Source: Peribacillus sp044761985
Lineage (GTDB): Bacteria; Bacillota; Bacilli; Bacillales; DSM-1321
Length of the DNA: 64,000 bases
Direction: 5' to 3'
Assembly: GCF_044761985.1 (NCBI RefSeq)
Contig: NZ_JBIWDK010000005.1
Location: 62,001-126,000, forward strand
In this document: positions 51,987-60,748 of the stretch, piece after piece
Layout of the letters: every line of letters begins with the position of its first letter
How positions within the stretch are numbered: position 1 is the first letter of the stretch
The notes under the pieces: generated by a model
Databases searched by the model: none
What the model saw: only the letters and a program-made list of their open reading frames with translations
Told to the model about the DNA's origin: nothing
Program-made: the position numbers and the translations under genes

Positions 51987-52889
51987 TTAATGCGTTTTAC
52001 AAGGTTCGTACATGCCTTTTTCTTTTAAGACGGATATCAAGGTTTCTCCCATGACCGATGGTGTTTCAGCAACTTTAATTCCACATTCATTCATGACGCG
52101 GATTTTTTCATCGGCTGTTCCTTTTCCTCCTGAAATAATTGCACCAGCATGTCCCATACGTTTTCCAGCTGGAGCCGTACGTCCTCCAATGAATCCAACA
52201 ACCGGTTTCGTCATATTTTCCTTAACCCAAATGGCCGCTTCTTCTTCTGCTGTGCCACCGATTTCCCCTATCATGATTACCGCATGGGTTTCTGGATCTT
52301 CATTGAACGCTTTAAGCACATCAATGAAATCAGTCCCATTAACAGGGTCCCCACCAATGCCGACAGCTGATGATTGCCCAATGCCTTCTTGTGATAATTG
52401 ATGTACGGCTTCATAAGTCAGAGTACCTGAGCGAGAAACCACGCCAATATGGCCTTTTTTGTGGATATAGCCAGGCATTATCCCGATTTTGCATTCTTCC
52501 GGGGTAATCACACCCGGACAGTTAGGTCCAATTAAGCGTGTTTTTTTGCCTTCCATATACCGCTTGACCTTAACCATATCAAGGACTGGAATATGCTCGG
52601 TAATACAGATGACGAGATCAATCTCCGCGTCAACCGCTTCTAGAATTGCATCTGCTGCAAATGGAGCTGGTACATAGATAACCGATGCATTCGCCCCTGT
52701 TTCAGTGACAGCTTCGGAAACTGTATTATATACAGGTACCCCTTCCGCTTCTGTTCCACCTTTACCCGGAGTGACCCCTGCAACGATTTTCGTACCGTAT
52801 TCTAACATCTGTTTTGTATGAAATAATGCTGTTGAGCCAGTGATTCCCTGAACGATCACTTTCGTATCTTTATTAATATAAACGCTCAT
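51987..52889 (-). CDS. sucD: Succinyl-CoA synthetase alpha subunit
   Basis: TCA-cycle enzyme that converts succinyl-CoA to succinate with formation of ATP or GTP. 300 aa. CoA-binding Rossmann domain with VIVQGITGSTALFHTKQ at the N-terminus, LIGPNCPGVI, SRSGTLTYEA, and the phospho-histidine loop GKRMGHAGAIISGGKGTA near residue 245. GGGGGG lies 6 bases before the ATG. Forms one unit with sucC, 18 bases upstream. Confidence 0.97.
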   Translation of the reverse strand: MSVYINKDTKVIVQGITGSTALFHTKQMLEYGTKIVAGVTPGKGGTEAEGVPVYNTVSEAVTETGANASVIYVPAPFAADAILEAVDAEIDLVICITEHIPVLDMVKVKRYMEGKKTRLIGPNCPGVITPEECKIGIMPGYIHKKGHIGVVSRSGTLTYEAVHQLSQEGIGQSSAVGIGGDPVNGTDFIDVLKAFNEDPETHAVIMIGEIGGTAEEEAAIWVKENMTKPVVGFIGGRTAPAGKRMGHAGAIISGGKGTADEKIRVMNECGIKVAETPSVMGETLISVLKEKGMYEPCKTH

Positions 52890-52907
52890 TATGTTCCCCC
52901 CTGCCTA

Positions 52908-54068
52908 TTATCCTACAAGTGATACTATTTTTTGCGCTCCGTCTGCCATGGATTCAGCAGCGGTGATATTTAGACCAGAATCTTTCAAAATCCTTTTCCC
53001 TAAATCGACATTCGTTCCTTCTAAGCGAACAACGAGTGGAACATCCAGGCCTAGCTCTTTTGCAGCAGCTACGACGCCTGTCGCGATGATGTCACATTTC
53101 ATGATTCCTCCGAAGATATTGACAAAGATGCCCTTTACTTTTTCATCGGACAGGATGATTTTGAAAGCCTCTTTCACCTTTTCCTCTGTAGCGCCGCCCC
53201 CGACGTCAAGGAAATTGGCTGGGTCGCCCATATAGTGTTTAATGATGTCCATTGTTGCCATTGCAAGCCCGGCGCCATTAACCATACAGCCAATATTTCC
53301 GTCAAGCGATATGTAACTAAGACCATGTTTTGATGCTTCAATTTCTTTAGCATCTTCTTCATCCAAATCACGGTACTCTGAAATATCTTTCTGACGGTAT
53401 ATTGCATTGTCATCAAAATTCAATTTAGCATCCAAGGCCATTACATTGCCATCCCCCGTCACGACTAACGGATTGATTTCGGCAATCGAACAATCTTTTT
53501 CTACGAATGCTGTATATAAGTTGATCATCAATTTAGATGCTTTATTTATTAATGGAGCTGGAATATTAATATTAAAAGCGATTCTACGTGCCTGGAAACC
53601 CGTTAAACCGACCACAGGGTCAATTACTTCCTTGAAGATTTTCTCGGGAGTTTTCTCAGCCACTTCTTCGATTTCCGTTCCTCCTTCTTCGGAGGCCATC
53701 AATACTACACTGTTCGTTGCACGGTCCAAGACCAGACCAATGTAATATTCCTTGGTGATATCGCAGCCTTCCTCGATAAGTAAACGCTTCACTTCTTTAC
53801 CTGCAGGCCCTGTTTGATGGGTCACCAACGTTTTACCAAGAATCTCTTCTGCATATGTACGCGCTTCATCAAGATTCTTCGCAACCTTAACTCCGCCGGC
53901 TTTTCCGCGGCCACCCGCATGGATTTGAGCTTTGACGACAACAACATCTGTACCTAACTCCTTCGCCGCTTCAACTGCTTCATCAACAGTAAAGGCAACT
54001 CGGCCATTTGGAACAGATACCCCGTATTGTCTCAAAATCTCTTTCCCCTGATACTCATGGATATTCAT
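52908..54068 (-). CDS. sucC: Succinyl-CoA synthetase beta subunit
   Basis: ATP-grasp subunit of succinyl-CoA synthetase. 386 aa, start MNIHEYQGKEILRQYGVSVP after AAGGAGGATGGG. VVVKAQIHAGGRGKAGGVK binds nucleotide; EINPLVVT and the C-terminal FLDVGGGATEEKV and VNIFGGIMKCDIIA are family hallmarks. First gene of sucCD. The promoter region upstream is AT-rich; a TATAAT at 54215-54220 lacks a good -35. Confidence 0.97.
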   Translation of the reverse strand: MNIHEYQGKEILRQYGVSVPNGRVAFTVDEAVEAAKELGTDVVVVKAQIHAGGRGKAGGVKVAKNLDEARTYAEEILGKTLVTHQTGPAGKEVKRLLIEEGCDITKEYYIGLVLDRATNSVVLMASEEGGTEIEEVAEKTPEKIFKEVIDPVVGLTGFQARRIAFNINIPAPLINKASKLMINLYTAFVEKDCSIAEINPLVVTGDGNVMALDAKLNFDDNAIYRQKDISEYRDLDEEDAKEIEASKHGLSYISLDGNIGCMVNGAGLAMATMDIIKHYMGDPANFLDVGGGATEEKVKEAFKIILSDEKVKGIFVNIFGGIMKCDIIATGVVAAAKELGLDVPLVVRLEGTNVDLGKRILKDSGLNITAAESMADGAQKIVSLVG

Positions 54069-54520
54069 TTCCCATCCTCCTTATCTACTAAAAAACAAAA
54101 ACTGAAATTTGGTGCGTGTTTTCTCTACCATATTACAACAAAATTCTCCTTCATGCATAATTTTCTTTATCGACTATGAAAAATAATTATTACAATATAC
54201 CTAATTATCCTTCTATTATATGGAAGAAAATACATTATTCATTCATAGGCTCATTTTCAGGATAATCATTTTACACCTACAGACTTTTTTAATTAAACAC
54301 CTTATTTAAAGCCATTTTTTAGGAATTTCTTTGCTTCACTTTTATAAGATTTGCACCCTGATTTATTTTTTTGGACAAAAAAAATAAAAGCACGAAGCTT
54401 CTGCTTCATCCTTTTATCATTAGTTTACTATGTTTTTAATATAATGATTTTTTTCAGTACTTTTTATGGTTTCCTTCACAATCCGACCATTTTTTTAACC
54501 TGCCGAATAAAAATAGGGTT
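54069..54520 (-). other. ylqH-sucC gap
   Basis: 452 AT-rich bases with no supported gene. It holds the terminator of the rnhB-ylqG-ylqH unit on the right and presumably the sucCD promoter on the left. Candidate -10 boxes are TATAAT at 54215-54220 and TAATAT nearer the gene; neither has a convincing -35. No cre or CodY box was recognised by eye. Confidence 0.5.
54377..54417 (-). terminator. ylqH intrinsic terminator
   Basis: GAAGC/GCTTC core plus outer ATAAAAG/CTTTTAT arms (54384-54390 with 54411-54417) and a 3x3 internal loop. A T-rich tract TTTTATTTTTTTTG follows on the minus strand. It lies about 100 bases after the ylqH stop. Confidence 0.7.
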
Positions 54521-54793
54521 TTAACTTTTAGCATTCCGGTCCACCTTATAAACAAAAGCGAATACTTCGGCAACAGCTCCATATAATTCTTCCGGTATCG
54601 TTTGATTAATATCAAGCTGACCCAAAAGTTCCGTTAACGTTTCGTCCTTCTGTACAGGAATATTCAGTTCCTCTGCCTTTACCAGGATATTCTCTGCCGT
54701 CTTGCCTCTTCCCTTAGCCAACAAGACAGGTGCCTGCGATGACTTTGCATCATACTTTAAGGCAATCGCTTCTTTCCGTTTTTCCTGTTTCAT
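54521..54793 (-). CDS. ylqH: FlhB C-terminal domain-like protein YlqH
   Basis: 90-aa soluble protein that resembles only the FlhB cytoplasmic domain after its cleavage site. AIALKYDAKSSQAPVLLAKG aligns by eye with AIALKYDENEAEAPFVVAKG of FlhB in this window, and IPEELYGAVAEVFAFVYKV with IPEEFFKAVAEILAFVYKT. It has no membrane part and no NPTH, so it cannot self-cleave. ATG overlaps the ylqG stop by 4 bases. Such FlhB-like (FlhX-type) fragments are thought to mimic processed FlhB; role in this organism unknown. Confidence 0.88.
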   Translation of the reverse strand: MKQEKRKEAIALKYDAKSSQAPVLLAKGRGKTAENILVKAEELNIPVQKDETLTELLGQLDINQTIPEELYGAVAEVFAFVYKVDRNAKS

Positions 54794-56916
54794 ATCCGAA
54801 TGTCCACCCCACTATAAGTTCCTGTCTCTGAAAAAGGAACAGTAGTCTGCCTCACACCCGTATTTCTTGTGCGTGTTGTGTCCTGAAATAAAACTCCTGA
54901 TAACTTGTAATCCATCAATCGCAAATTATCCTTCAACACGTCCAGATAATTACTCGCCGCAGTTTCAATTGTTTGATTCTGCTCGTTAATGATAGTCACG
55001 TTGATGACGCGGTTTTGGATTTGCATGTCAATGATGGTTTCGTTAAGGTTCTCTAACTCTAAATAAAACAGGATACGACAGTAATCAGGATCGATCTTTC
55101 CATCCTTTGTTTTCCTTCCACTCCATTGCAACGTTAAATCCGTTTGGAACGAACCTAAGTTGAGAGGAAGGGTGAGCAATAAATTTTGCATGGGTCCGTT
55201 ATCCTGTGAAAGAACCTGCTGAGCAGTGAGCCGATTCACTATTTGTTCAGCCATGTCTTTAAGTGCTGGTGGATGCTGCTCATTCAACAATTTTAGGAGT
55301 AAAGGCTTGAGAGTTTCTAACTCCTCTGATAGCGCTTCCGATTCGCCTCCCGATAGATTAGCAAGAACATGCTCCAGTTGAAGCCCAAGCATCTTGGTCC
55401 ATTCTTTCAGTTGTTGGGCTACAGCTGTTCCATTTGTAAAATCATTTGGTTGAAAACCTTCATCTATTAAATGGCTCAGCACTAGTTTCTCGGGATTGAT
55501 AGCAGTAGAGGGAGTTTCTGGAACTTGCTTAAAAGCCTGAAGTAGAAGATCCCCCACTTTCCCCTTCGACTCACCAACTTGCCCTACATCCTTATTTATT
55601 TGACTCAATAATTCATCGACTTCTAGATCGACCGGGGTGATTTTACGATTGGCAGACACCTCGGAAAAAGCACGTTCAAGTAAATGTGAAGTAAGATTAA
55701 GGACTTCTTTTGTAAACACTGGAATTTGCCGGACCGTCTGTTGCATCCCCTGCCATTGGGTATCAGCCTTAGAGCTCTTTAATGATTCTGAGATTAACTC
55801 CGGTCCTTCATTTCCGCTTTGGATTCCATTCCGTTGAATCATAGGGATAGTCCCTGGTTCCCTTGCCGAGGAGCCTTTCCCAAAAGCACGTTCAAGCAGG
55901 TTTAGATTAAGTCCAGACCTTTCATCGGTTGCGATGCTTTTATACGGTATTACATCTTTTACATCTGAAGATGCCGTCGCTCCTATATCCGAACTCCCCC
56001 ATAGTTTAATAAGGTTAGATTCCATATTCCTTTGTCCAAGCGTTCCATTTGCTAGTGTTTGCAGTCCTTGCTGTAGTTTATTAGCCGTTGGGGTCTTCAT
56101 GGGTTCCGGCGCCCGCACCGATTCAGCAACTATTCTTCTCAGTAATTCCGTTTCAGTTATCCCACTTGGAATGAAACCAGTCTTTTGAAGCAAGGAAAAG
56201 GCTCCTGATTTCATATCTGGTGTCGACTTGGAATCAAGCCAAGTTGCAATAAGTCTGTGCAAACCAGTTTGTTGCAATTGTTCTTGTTTAGTAATATGTA
56301 GGGACTCCAATACGGCTTTTAGCTGCACCAGCGTCTTTGTGTCAGATCCGCTTTCCTGTAATTGTTGTTGCAGACCACTTAGTAACTTATGAAAAGGTTC
56401 ACCTTTTGCTAGTTCGGCCAATGCAAAAAATACCTCCTTAACAAAAGGTAGCTGCTGCGTAACCATCGTTTTAATAACGGAAAGTCCCGATTCAGTTGTA
56501 CTTGCCGCTTTAACCCATTGCAATGCTGATGAGAAGAAATCTTTGGTGATGGGGAATTGATTTCTCAGTAAAAACTCGGCAAGCTTTGCAGACTCTGGTT
56601 CCGACTTAACACCAAGGTAAACAAGTAGCTGTGCCGCTGCTTCTTTTGTATTCGAGAGGTTCACATTCGGGGAATCAAGTACTTTCAAAACCACCTGTCC
56701 CTCATTTGGCTGCACTTGAAGCCAATATCTTTCCCCAACCTGTAGCGGGACGTCCAGGTGCGCAATCATTTTTTGTTGACCAATCTGCACTTCAGCCGTT
56801 TGGTTCGGAAAAATCTTATTCACTTTTCCGAAAAGAATTTGCCCACTCTTTAGATTCGTGCTTCCTTGTATCTCAACGGGTGTAGAAACAGACTGACCAT
56901 TTGTTATTGATTGCAT
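54790..56916 (-). CDS. ylqG: FliK-like hypothetical protein YlqG
   Basis: 708 aa, mostly Gln/Leu/Ser-rich, with no membrane segment. An N-terminal segment of beta character (QILFGKVNKIFPNQTAEVQI) is followed by long helical or disordered stretches. The C-terminal 190 residues read like a FliK-type domain (LLTLPLNLGSFQTDLTLQWS, FYLELENLNETIIDMQIQN). Position between rnhB and ylqH is as in B. subtilis. Pairing with YlqH repeats the FliK/FlhB-C pairing. AAAGGAGGATGAGGGG precedes the ATG. Function not established. Confidence 0.85.
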   Translation of the reverse strand: MQSITNGQSVSTPVEIQGSTNLKSGQILFGKVNKIFPNQTAEVQIGQQKMIAHLDVPLQVGERYWLQVQPNEGQVVLKVLDSPNVNLSNTKEAAAQLLVYLGVKSEPESAKLAEFLLRNQFPITKDFFSSALQWVKAASTTESGLSVIKTMVTQQLPFVKEVFFALAELAKGEPFHKLLSGLQQQLQESGSDTKTLVQLKAVLESLHITKQEQLQQTGLHRLIATWLDSKSTPDMKSGAFSLLQKTGFIPSGITETELLRRIVAESVRAPEPMKTPTANKLQQGLQTLANGTLGQRNMESNLIKLWGSSDIGATASSDVKDVIPYKSIATDERSGLNLNLLERAFGKGSSAREPGTIPMIQRNGIQSGNEGPELISESLKSSKADTQWQGMQQTVRQIPVFTKEVLNLTSHLLERAFSEVSANRKITPVDLEVDELLSQINKDVGQVGESKGKVGDLLLQAFKQVPETPSTAINPEKLVLSHLIDEGFQPNDFTNGTAVAQQLKEWTKMLGLQLEHVLANLSGGESEALSEELETLKPLLLKLLNEQHPPALKDMAEQIVNRLTAQQVLSQDNGPMQNLLLTLPLNLGSFQTDLTLQWSGRKTKDGKIDPDYCRILFYLELENLNETIIDMQIQNRVINVTIINEQNQTIETAASNYLDVLKDNLRLMDYKLSGVLFQDTTRTRNTGVRQTTVPFSETGTYSGVDIRI

Positions 56917-56937
56917 CCCCTCATCCTCCTTTAATCC

Positions 56938-57717
56938 TTATTTCCTTGCCGCAATTTCCTTTACAGGTGCGAAACTTCTTCTGTGCCATGGTGTAAGCCC
57001 ATGCTTATCGAGAGCTTCGAGGTGTTGGCTCGTACCATAGCCCATATGCTTTTCAAATCCATACTCCGGGTACTTTACCCCATATTCCTTCATCATCCTG
57101 TCACGTGTCACTTTAGCGACGATTGAAGCCGCAGATATGGTAATACTTCTAGCATCTCCTTTTATTAGCGAGAGCTGAGGAATGGGCATATCCAGTTCCA
57201 TTGCATCAATCAATAAATGATCCGGCAATTCCGAAAGATTGTTCACCGCTGCCATCATGGCCTTTTTCGTAGCCTGATATATATTGATTTCGTCGATTTC
57301 TTCGCTATGTACAATGCCTATCCCAATTGATATAGCCTCTTTATGAATCGCCTCATAAAATTGTTCCCTTTTGGACTCGGAAATTTTTTTCGAATCATTT
57401 AGCCCAGGCAAATAGAAAGTCTCTGGTAAAATAACCGCACTTGTCACTACCGGACCAGCCAAGGGCCCTCTTCCTACTTCATCTATACCGGCAAGAACCG
57501 AAAACCCTTGTTGGCGCAGCTCTCGCTCAAACTCTGACATTTTTAAGAAGGTATCCCTGATTTGTTGAGCTTTTTCGTAGGATTTGTTCCATTTGCCGAT
57601 TAAATCGGCGACTCCCTTGCGAGCATCCTCCCGGCATTCTTGCAAAAAAGGATCTTCCGGATTACTTATGGATTTTAATCTTGAAGAAATTTCGTTAATA
57701 TTCATGGCTGTTTTCAT
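56938..57717 (-). CDS. rnhB: Ribonuclease HII
   Basis: Removes RNA from RNA-DNA hybrids and misincorporated ribonucleotides. About 259 aa. The active-site segment LAGIDEVGRGPLAGPVVTSA supplies the first Asp and Glu; LLIDAMELDMP and SIVAKVTRDRMM the others. The N-terminal 70 residues form the extra domain seen in Bacillus RnhB. The start is uncertain among GTG 57726, ATG 57717 and ATG 57705, all with weak ribosome-binding sites. Confidence 0.95.
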   Translation of the reverse strand: MKTAMNINEISSRLKSISNPEDPFLQECREDARKGVADLIGKWNKSYEKAQQIRDTFLKMSEFERELRQQGFSVLAGIDEVGRGPLAGPVVTSAVILPETFYLPGLNDSKKISESKREQFYEAIHKEAISIGIGIVHSEEIDEINIYQATKKAMMAAVNNLSELPDHLLIDAMELDMPIPQLSLIKGDARSITISAASIVAKVTRDRMMKEYGVKYPEYGFEKHMGYGTSQHLEALDKHGLTPWHRRSFAPVKEIAARK

Positions 57718-57774
57718 TTTTATCACCCATCATTATAAGTATCGGCAGAAATGTTACATTCCTATAGTTCCATC

Positions 57775-57844
57775 AAAAATACGGAGCGGAAAAGAGACAT
57801 CATTTAGGTTAAAACAACCTTCGATGCCTAAAGTCCCGCTCCGT
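57775..57844 (-). terminator. Large hairpin and T-run between rbgA and rnhB
   Basis: A 9-bp GC-rich base stem ACGGAGCGG/CCGCTCCGT joins 57781-57789 to 57836-57844. Inner pairings (AGGTT/AACCT) are possible in the 46-base interior. The minus strand then reads ATTTTTG. It behaves like an intrinsic terminator with an unusually long loop. Confidence 0.5.
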
Positions 57845-57879
57845 GTTTATTCTCTTGTACAGCTTCGCCCAGACAGAGG

Positions 57880-58752
57880 TTAGTCGGGCGTGTTTTCTTG
57901 ATCCTCTTTAGGCGGTAGCTCGAATGTGAGCGGGCCCATCTTTTCAGAACGGATCTCACGAACGACCAGTTCTGCGGTCTTATCATAATCGATATACCCT
58001 CCAGAGGCTATACATCCTCTGAACTTCCCAACTGCATCGAAAAGTTCCAGCGTTTCTTGTGGGATAACATCAAGATTATATCGTGATTTCAACCGATCTG
58101 GATATTCTTTTTCCAAGAAGCGAAGACCATAGAGAGAGACTTCGTGCAAGTTTAAAATCGTATCCTTGATTGCTCCTGTCAAGGCCAGTCTTAAACCGAC
58201 TTCCTGATCCTCGAATTTAGGCCACAGAATCCCCGGTGTATCTAAAAGTTCGAGTTCCTTACCGAACTTTATCCATTGCTGGGCCTTCGTCACACCAGGC
58301 GTGTTGCCCGTTTTGGCAATGTTCTTCCTAGCAAGCCGATTGATCAGCGTCGATTTCCCGACATTCGGAATCCCGACGATCATCGCACGAATCGCACGCG
58401 GCTTGATTCCTCTTGACTCCATCCGATCATACTTCTCTTTCAAGAGCATTTTAGAAGTCGTCGTAATCTGATGCAGACCATTTCCCGCCTGTGAGTTAAT
58501 AGCAATTGCCGTTTTACCTTGTGATTTATAATAATCAAGCCACTGATTGGTTTTTACCGGATCAGCCATATCGGCTTTATTCAACAAGATAAGCCTTGGT
58601 TTATGCTGGATAATCTCATCTATCATCGGATTCCGTGAAGATGCCGGGATACGTGCATCCACAAGTTCAAATATGATGTCCACCAGTTTTAATTTTTCTG
58701 TTACTTCCCGTCTTGCTTTGGCCATATGGCCAGGGAACCACTGTATTGTCAA
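57880..58752 (-). CDS. rbgA: Ribosome assembly GTPase RbgA (YlqF)
   Basis: Essential late 50S assembly GTPase. 290 aa. It shows the circularly permuted order: NKAD (G4) at 58-61 comes before GIPNVGKST (G1) at 127-135 and DTPGI (G3) near 175. The N-terminal QWFPGHMAKARRE is the family signature, and the C-terminal ANTAR-like rRNA-binding region follows. Begins 17 bases after lepB. Confidence 0.97.
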   Translation of the reverse strand: MTIQWFPGHMAKARREVTEKLKLVDIIFELVDARIPASSRNPMIDEIIQHKPRLILLNKADMADPVKTNQWLDYYKSQGKTAIAINSQAGNGLHQITTTSKMLLKEKYDRMESRGIKPRAIRAMIVGIPNVGKSTLINRLARKNIAKTGNTPGVTKAQQWIKFGKELELLDTPGILWPKFEDQEVGLRLALTGAIKDTILNLHEVSLYGLRFLEKEYPDRLKSRYNLDVIPQETLELFDAVGKFRGCIASGGYIDYDKTAELVVREIRSEKMGPLTFELPPKEDQENTPD

Positions 58753-58769
58753 TGGAATCCACCTTTCTA

Positions 58770-59324
58770 CTATTCCACCAATCGAAAGTCTTTGATTGGC
58801 CAGTAAACTAATTTAGTTTTGCCTAACACTTCCCGGTACGAAACAACCCCGATATGGCGGCTGTCCTTGCTGAAGCGACGATTATCTCCCAAAACAAATA
58901 AATGTCCTTCAGGCACCGTTTCCTGTTCAATGATATCACTTAATGTAAAAGGTTCGGTCAATGGTCCACCATCAATCAATTGCTTTTTATATTCATCCAA
59001 ATATGGTTCGCCATATGCTTTTCCATCCACATAAAGTATATCATCTTTATATTCCACCTTTTCACCGGGAAGACCGATGACCCGTTTAACGTAATCCTTG
59101 CCTTCCGGCGCTTTAAAGACGATGATGTCGAATCTTTTTGGTTCACCCACTGAATAAGAGAATTTATTAACGAGCATACGGTCTGTATCCTTCAAAGTCG
59201 GCATCATGGAAAAGCCGTCCACATAGATTGGGGCCAAAAGGAAATAACGAATAAGCGTTACTAAAATGACCGCAATTAGGGCTGCCTTTATCCATTCCCA
59301 CAATTCATTTTTCTTTTTCGCCAT
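58770..59324 (-). CDS. lepB: Type I signal peptidase
   Basis: Membrane protease that removes signal peptides. 184 aa from the ATG at 59324. One N-terminal membrane anchor (residues about 13-31, KAALIAVILVTLIRYFLLA). The catalytic dyad is Ser39 (DGFSMMPTL) and Lys80 (DYVKRVIGLPG), and the box E motif is LGDNRRFSKDSRHIG. Size matches the SipS/SipT class. Its place between rplS and rbgA is found in other Bacillales but, as I recall, not in B. subtilis. Confidence 0.96.
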   Translation of the reverse strand: MAKKKNELWEWIKAALIAVILVTLIRYFLLAPIYVDGFSMMPTLKDTDRMLVNKFSYSVGEPKRFDIIVFKAPEGKDYVKRVIGLPGEKVEYKDDILYVDGKAYGEPYLDEYKKQLIDGGPLTEPFTLSDIIEQETVPEGHLFVLGDNRRFSKDSRHIGVVSYREVLGKTKLVYWPIKDFRLVE

Positions 59325-59435
59325 CCTTACCACCCTTTTAGAAAAGCATATCATCTAATCATTTTAACATGTTACGGACGCTATAGCGAGCAGGTTTAGG
59401 ACCCTCTCACTTCTTTTCCGGATGGTTTAATCGAT

Positions 59436-59470
59436 AAAAAAAGGAGCCTGTTAAACAGGCTCCTTTTTTT
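59436..59470 (-). terminator. rplS intrinsic terminator (symmetrical)
   Basis: A 15-bp perfect stem, AAAAAAAGGAGCCTG with its complement (59436-59450, 59456-59470), and a 5-base loop. T7 lies at the end of either strand, so it could stop transcription both ways. It is about 65 bases after the rplS stop. Confidence 0.9.
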
Positions 59471-59534
59471 GTATACGATTTGGTTTCGCACCTTATGTGG
59501 ATCATGGTAAACCCGCATAGAGAGATTCGAAGAA

Positions 59535-59882
59535 TTAACGACGAATTTCTTTAATACGTGCTTTTTTACCACGAAGTTCGCGTAGGTAATAAAGTTTCGC
59601 ACGACGGACTTTACCGTGACGGATAACTTCTAATTTCGCAATTTTTGGTGTGTGAACAGGGAAAGCACGTTCTACTCCAACGCCGTAAGAAATCTTACGT
59701 ACTGTGAAAGTTTCACTAACTCCGCCGCCACGACGTTTGATTACAACGCCTTCAAACAACTGAATACGTTCGCGAGTTCCTTCAATAACCTTAACGTGTA
59801 CACGTACTGTGTCACCAGGTCTGAATGATGGAAGATCTGTGCGAAGTTGTTCTTTTGTAATTTCGTTAATAAGATTTTGCAT
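59535..59882 (-). CDS. rplS: 50S ribosomal protein L19
   Basis: 115-aa large-subunit protein at the subunit interface. Starts MQNLINEITKEQLRTDLPSF at 59882, 9 bases after GGAGGAG. FRPGDTVRVHVKVIEGTRER and RRGGGVSETFTVRKISYGVG are family signatures; the C-terminus is basic (KKARIKEIRR). It has its own promoter and a strong terminator, so it can be expressed apart from trmD. Confidence 0.98.
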   Translation of the reverse strand: MQNLINEITKEQLRTDLPSFRPGDTVRVHVKVIEGTRERIQLFEGVVIKRRGGGVSETFTVRKISYGVGVERAFPVHTPKIAKLEVIRHGKVRRAKLYYLRELRGKKARIKEIRR

Positions 59883-59978
59883 GAATTCCAACTCCTCCTG
59901 GACGCTCTTGCAAATACTGAATTGTTTTGCAGCGGAACATCGATATAAGACCGGACTTTTGCCCAAGTCACAAGGTCT
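59883..59978 (-). ncRNA. Candidate rplS 5' leader (L19-leader type)
   Basis: About 95 bases of transcribed leader between the rplS promoter and start. Known Bacillus rplS genes have an L19 leader RNA; this segment is in the right place and ends with GAGCGTCCAGGAGGAG before the start. I did not establish the fold by eye. Confidence 0.35.
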
Positions 59979-60007
59979 ATCCTACCATACAATATGCATT
60001 GATGCAA
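59979..60007 (-). promoter_or_regulatory. Candidate rplS promoter
   Basis: Minus-strand -35 TTGCAT (60002-60007), 17-base spacer, -10 TAGGAT (59979-59984) with TGG before it (extended -10). It starts just past the trmD stop. Confidence 0.65.
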
Positions 60008-60013
60008 TAGCGA

Positions 60014-60748
60014 TCATTCTTCTTTTTGAATCTCTGACAGCAATTTTTTCTCAAGATCGGAAAGTTCATAGCTTTCAAGCAAATCAGGTCGTCTCTGCCA
60101 TGTTCTCCGTAATGATTCTTTCATCCGCCACTCATCTATTTTTTTATGATTTCCGGATATGAGTGGATCCGGGACTTTCATGCCCCGGAAATCTGCAGGT
60201 CTAGTGTAATGAGGGTGCTCTAATAAACCAGAAGAATAGGAATCAAGAATCGGGGAATCAACATTTCCAAGAACACCCGGCAACAAGCGGACAACACTAT
60301 CTATAATGACCATGGCCCCCAATTCTCCACCTGTAAGTACATAGTCGCCTATTGATATCTCATCTGTGACGATATGCTCCCTGATACGCTCATCATATCC
60401 TTCATAATGGCCGCATACGAAAATGAGATGTTCTTCCTTTGCAAGTTCCTCTGCTTTTTTCTGCGTGTAGCGCTCCCCCTGCGGGCAAAGGAGTACTACC
60501 CTAGGTTTTAGGTCACCTTGGCCTTTGATCGCTTCTACAGCATCAAAAATGGGCTGTGCCTTCAACACCATGCCTGCCCCACCGCCATATGGGTAATCAT
60601 CAACAGTTGAATGTTTATTATCTGCGTAATCGCGGAAATTGGTCACTCGATAGCTGACAGCCTGCTTTTCTGCCGCCTTTTTTAACATAGACGAACCAAG
60701 CACTCCTTCGAACATTTCTGGAAAAAGAGAAAGTACATCGATTTTCAT
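60014..60748 (-). CDS. trmD: tRNA (guanine-37-N1)-methyltransferase
   Basis: SPOUT-class enzyme making m1G37, which prevents +1 frameshifting. 244 aa. N-terminal MKIDVLSLFPEMFEGVLGSS, VTNFRDYADNKHSTVDDYPYGGG-type loop, and the knot region GDYVLTGGELGAMVIIDSVV bind SAM. The ATG shares one base with the rimM stop, so the two are translationally coupled. Confidence 0.97.
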   Translation of the reverse strand: MKIDVLSLFPEMFEGVLGSSMLKKAAEKQAVSYRVTNFRDYADNKHSTVDDYPYGGGAGMVLKAQPIFDAVEAIKGQGDLKPRVVLLCPQGERYTQKKAEELAKEEHLIFVCGHYEGYDERIREHIVTDEISIGDYVLTGGELGAMVIIDSVVRLLPGVLGNVDSPILDSYSSGLLEHPHYTRPADFRGMKVPDPLISGNHKKIDEWRMKESLRRTWQRRPDLLESYELSDLEKKLLSEIQKEE

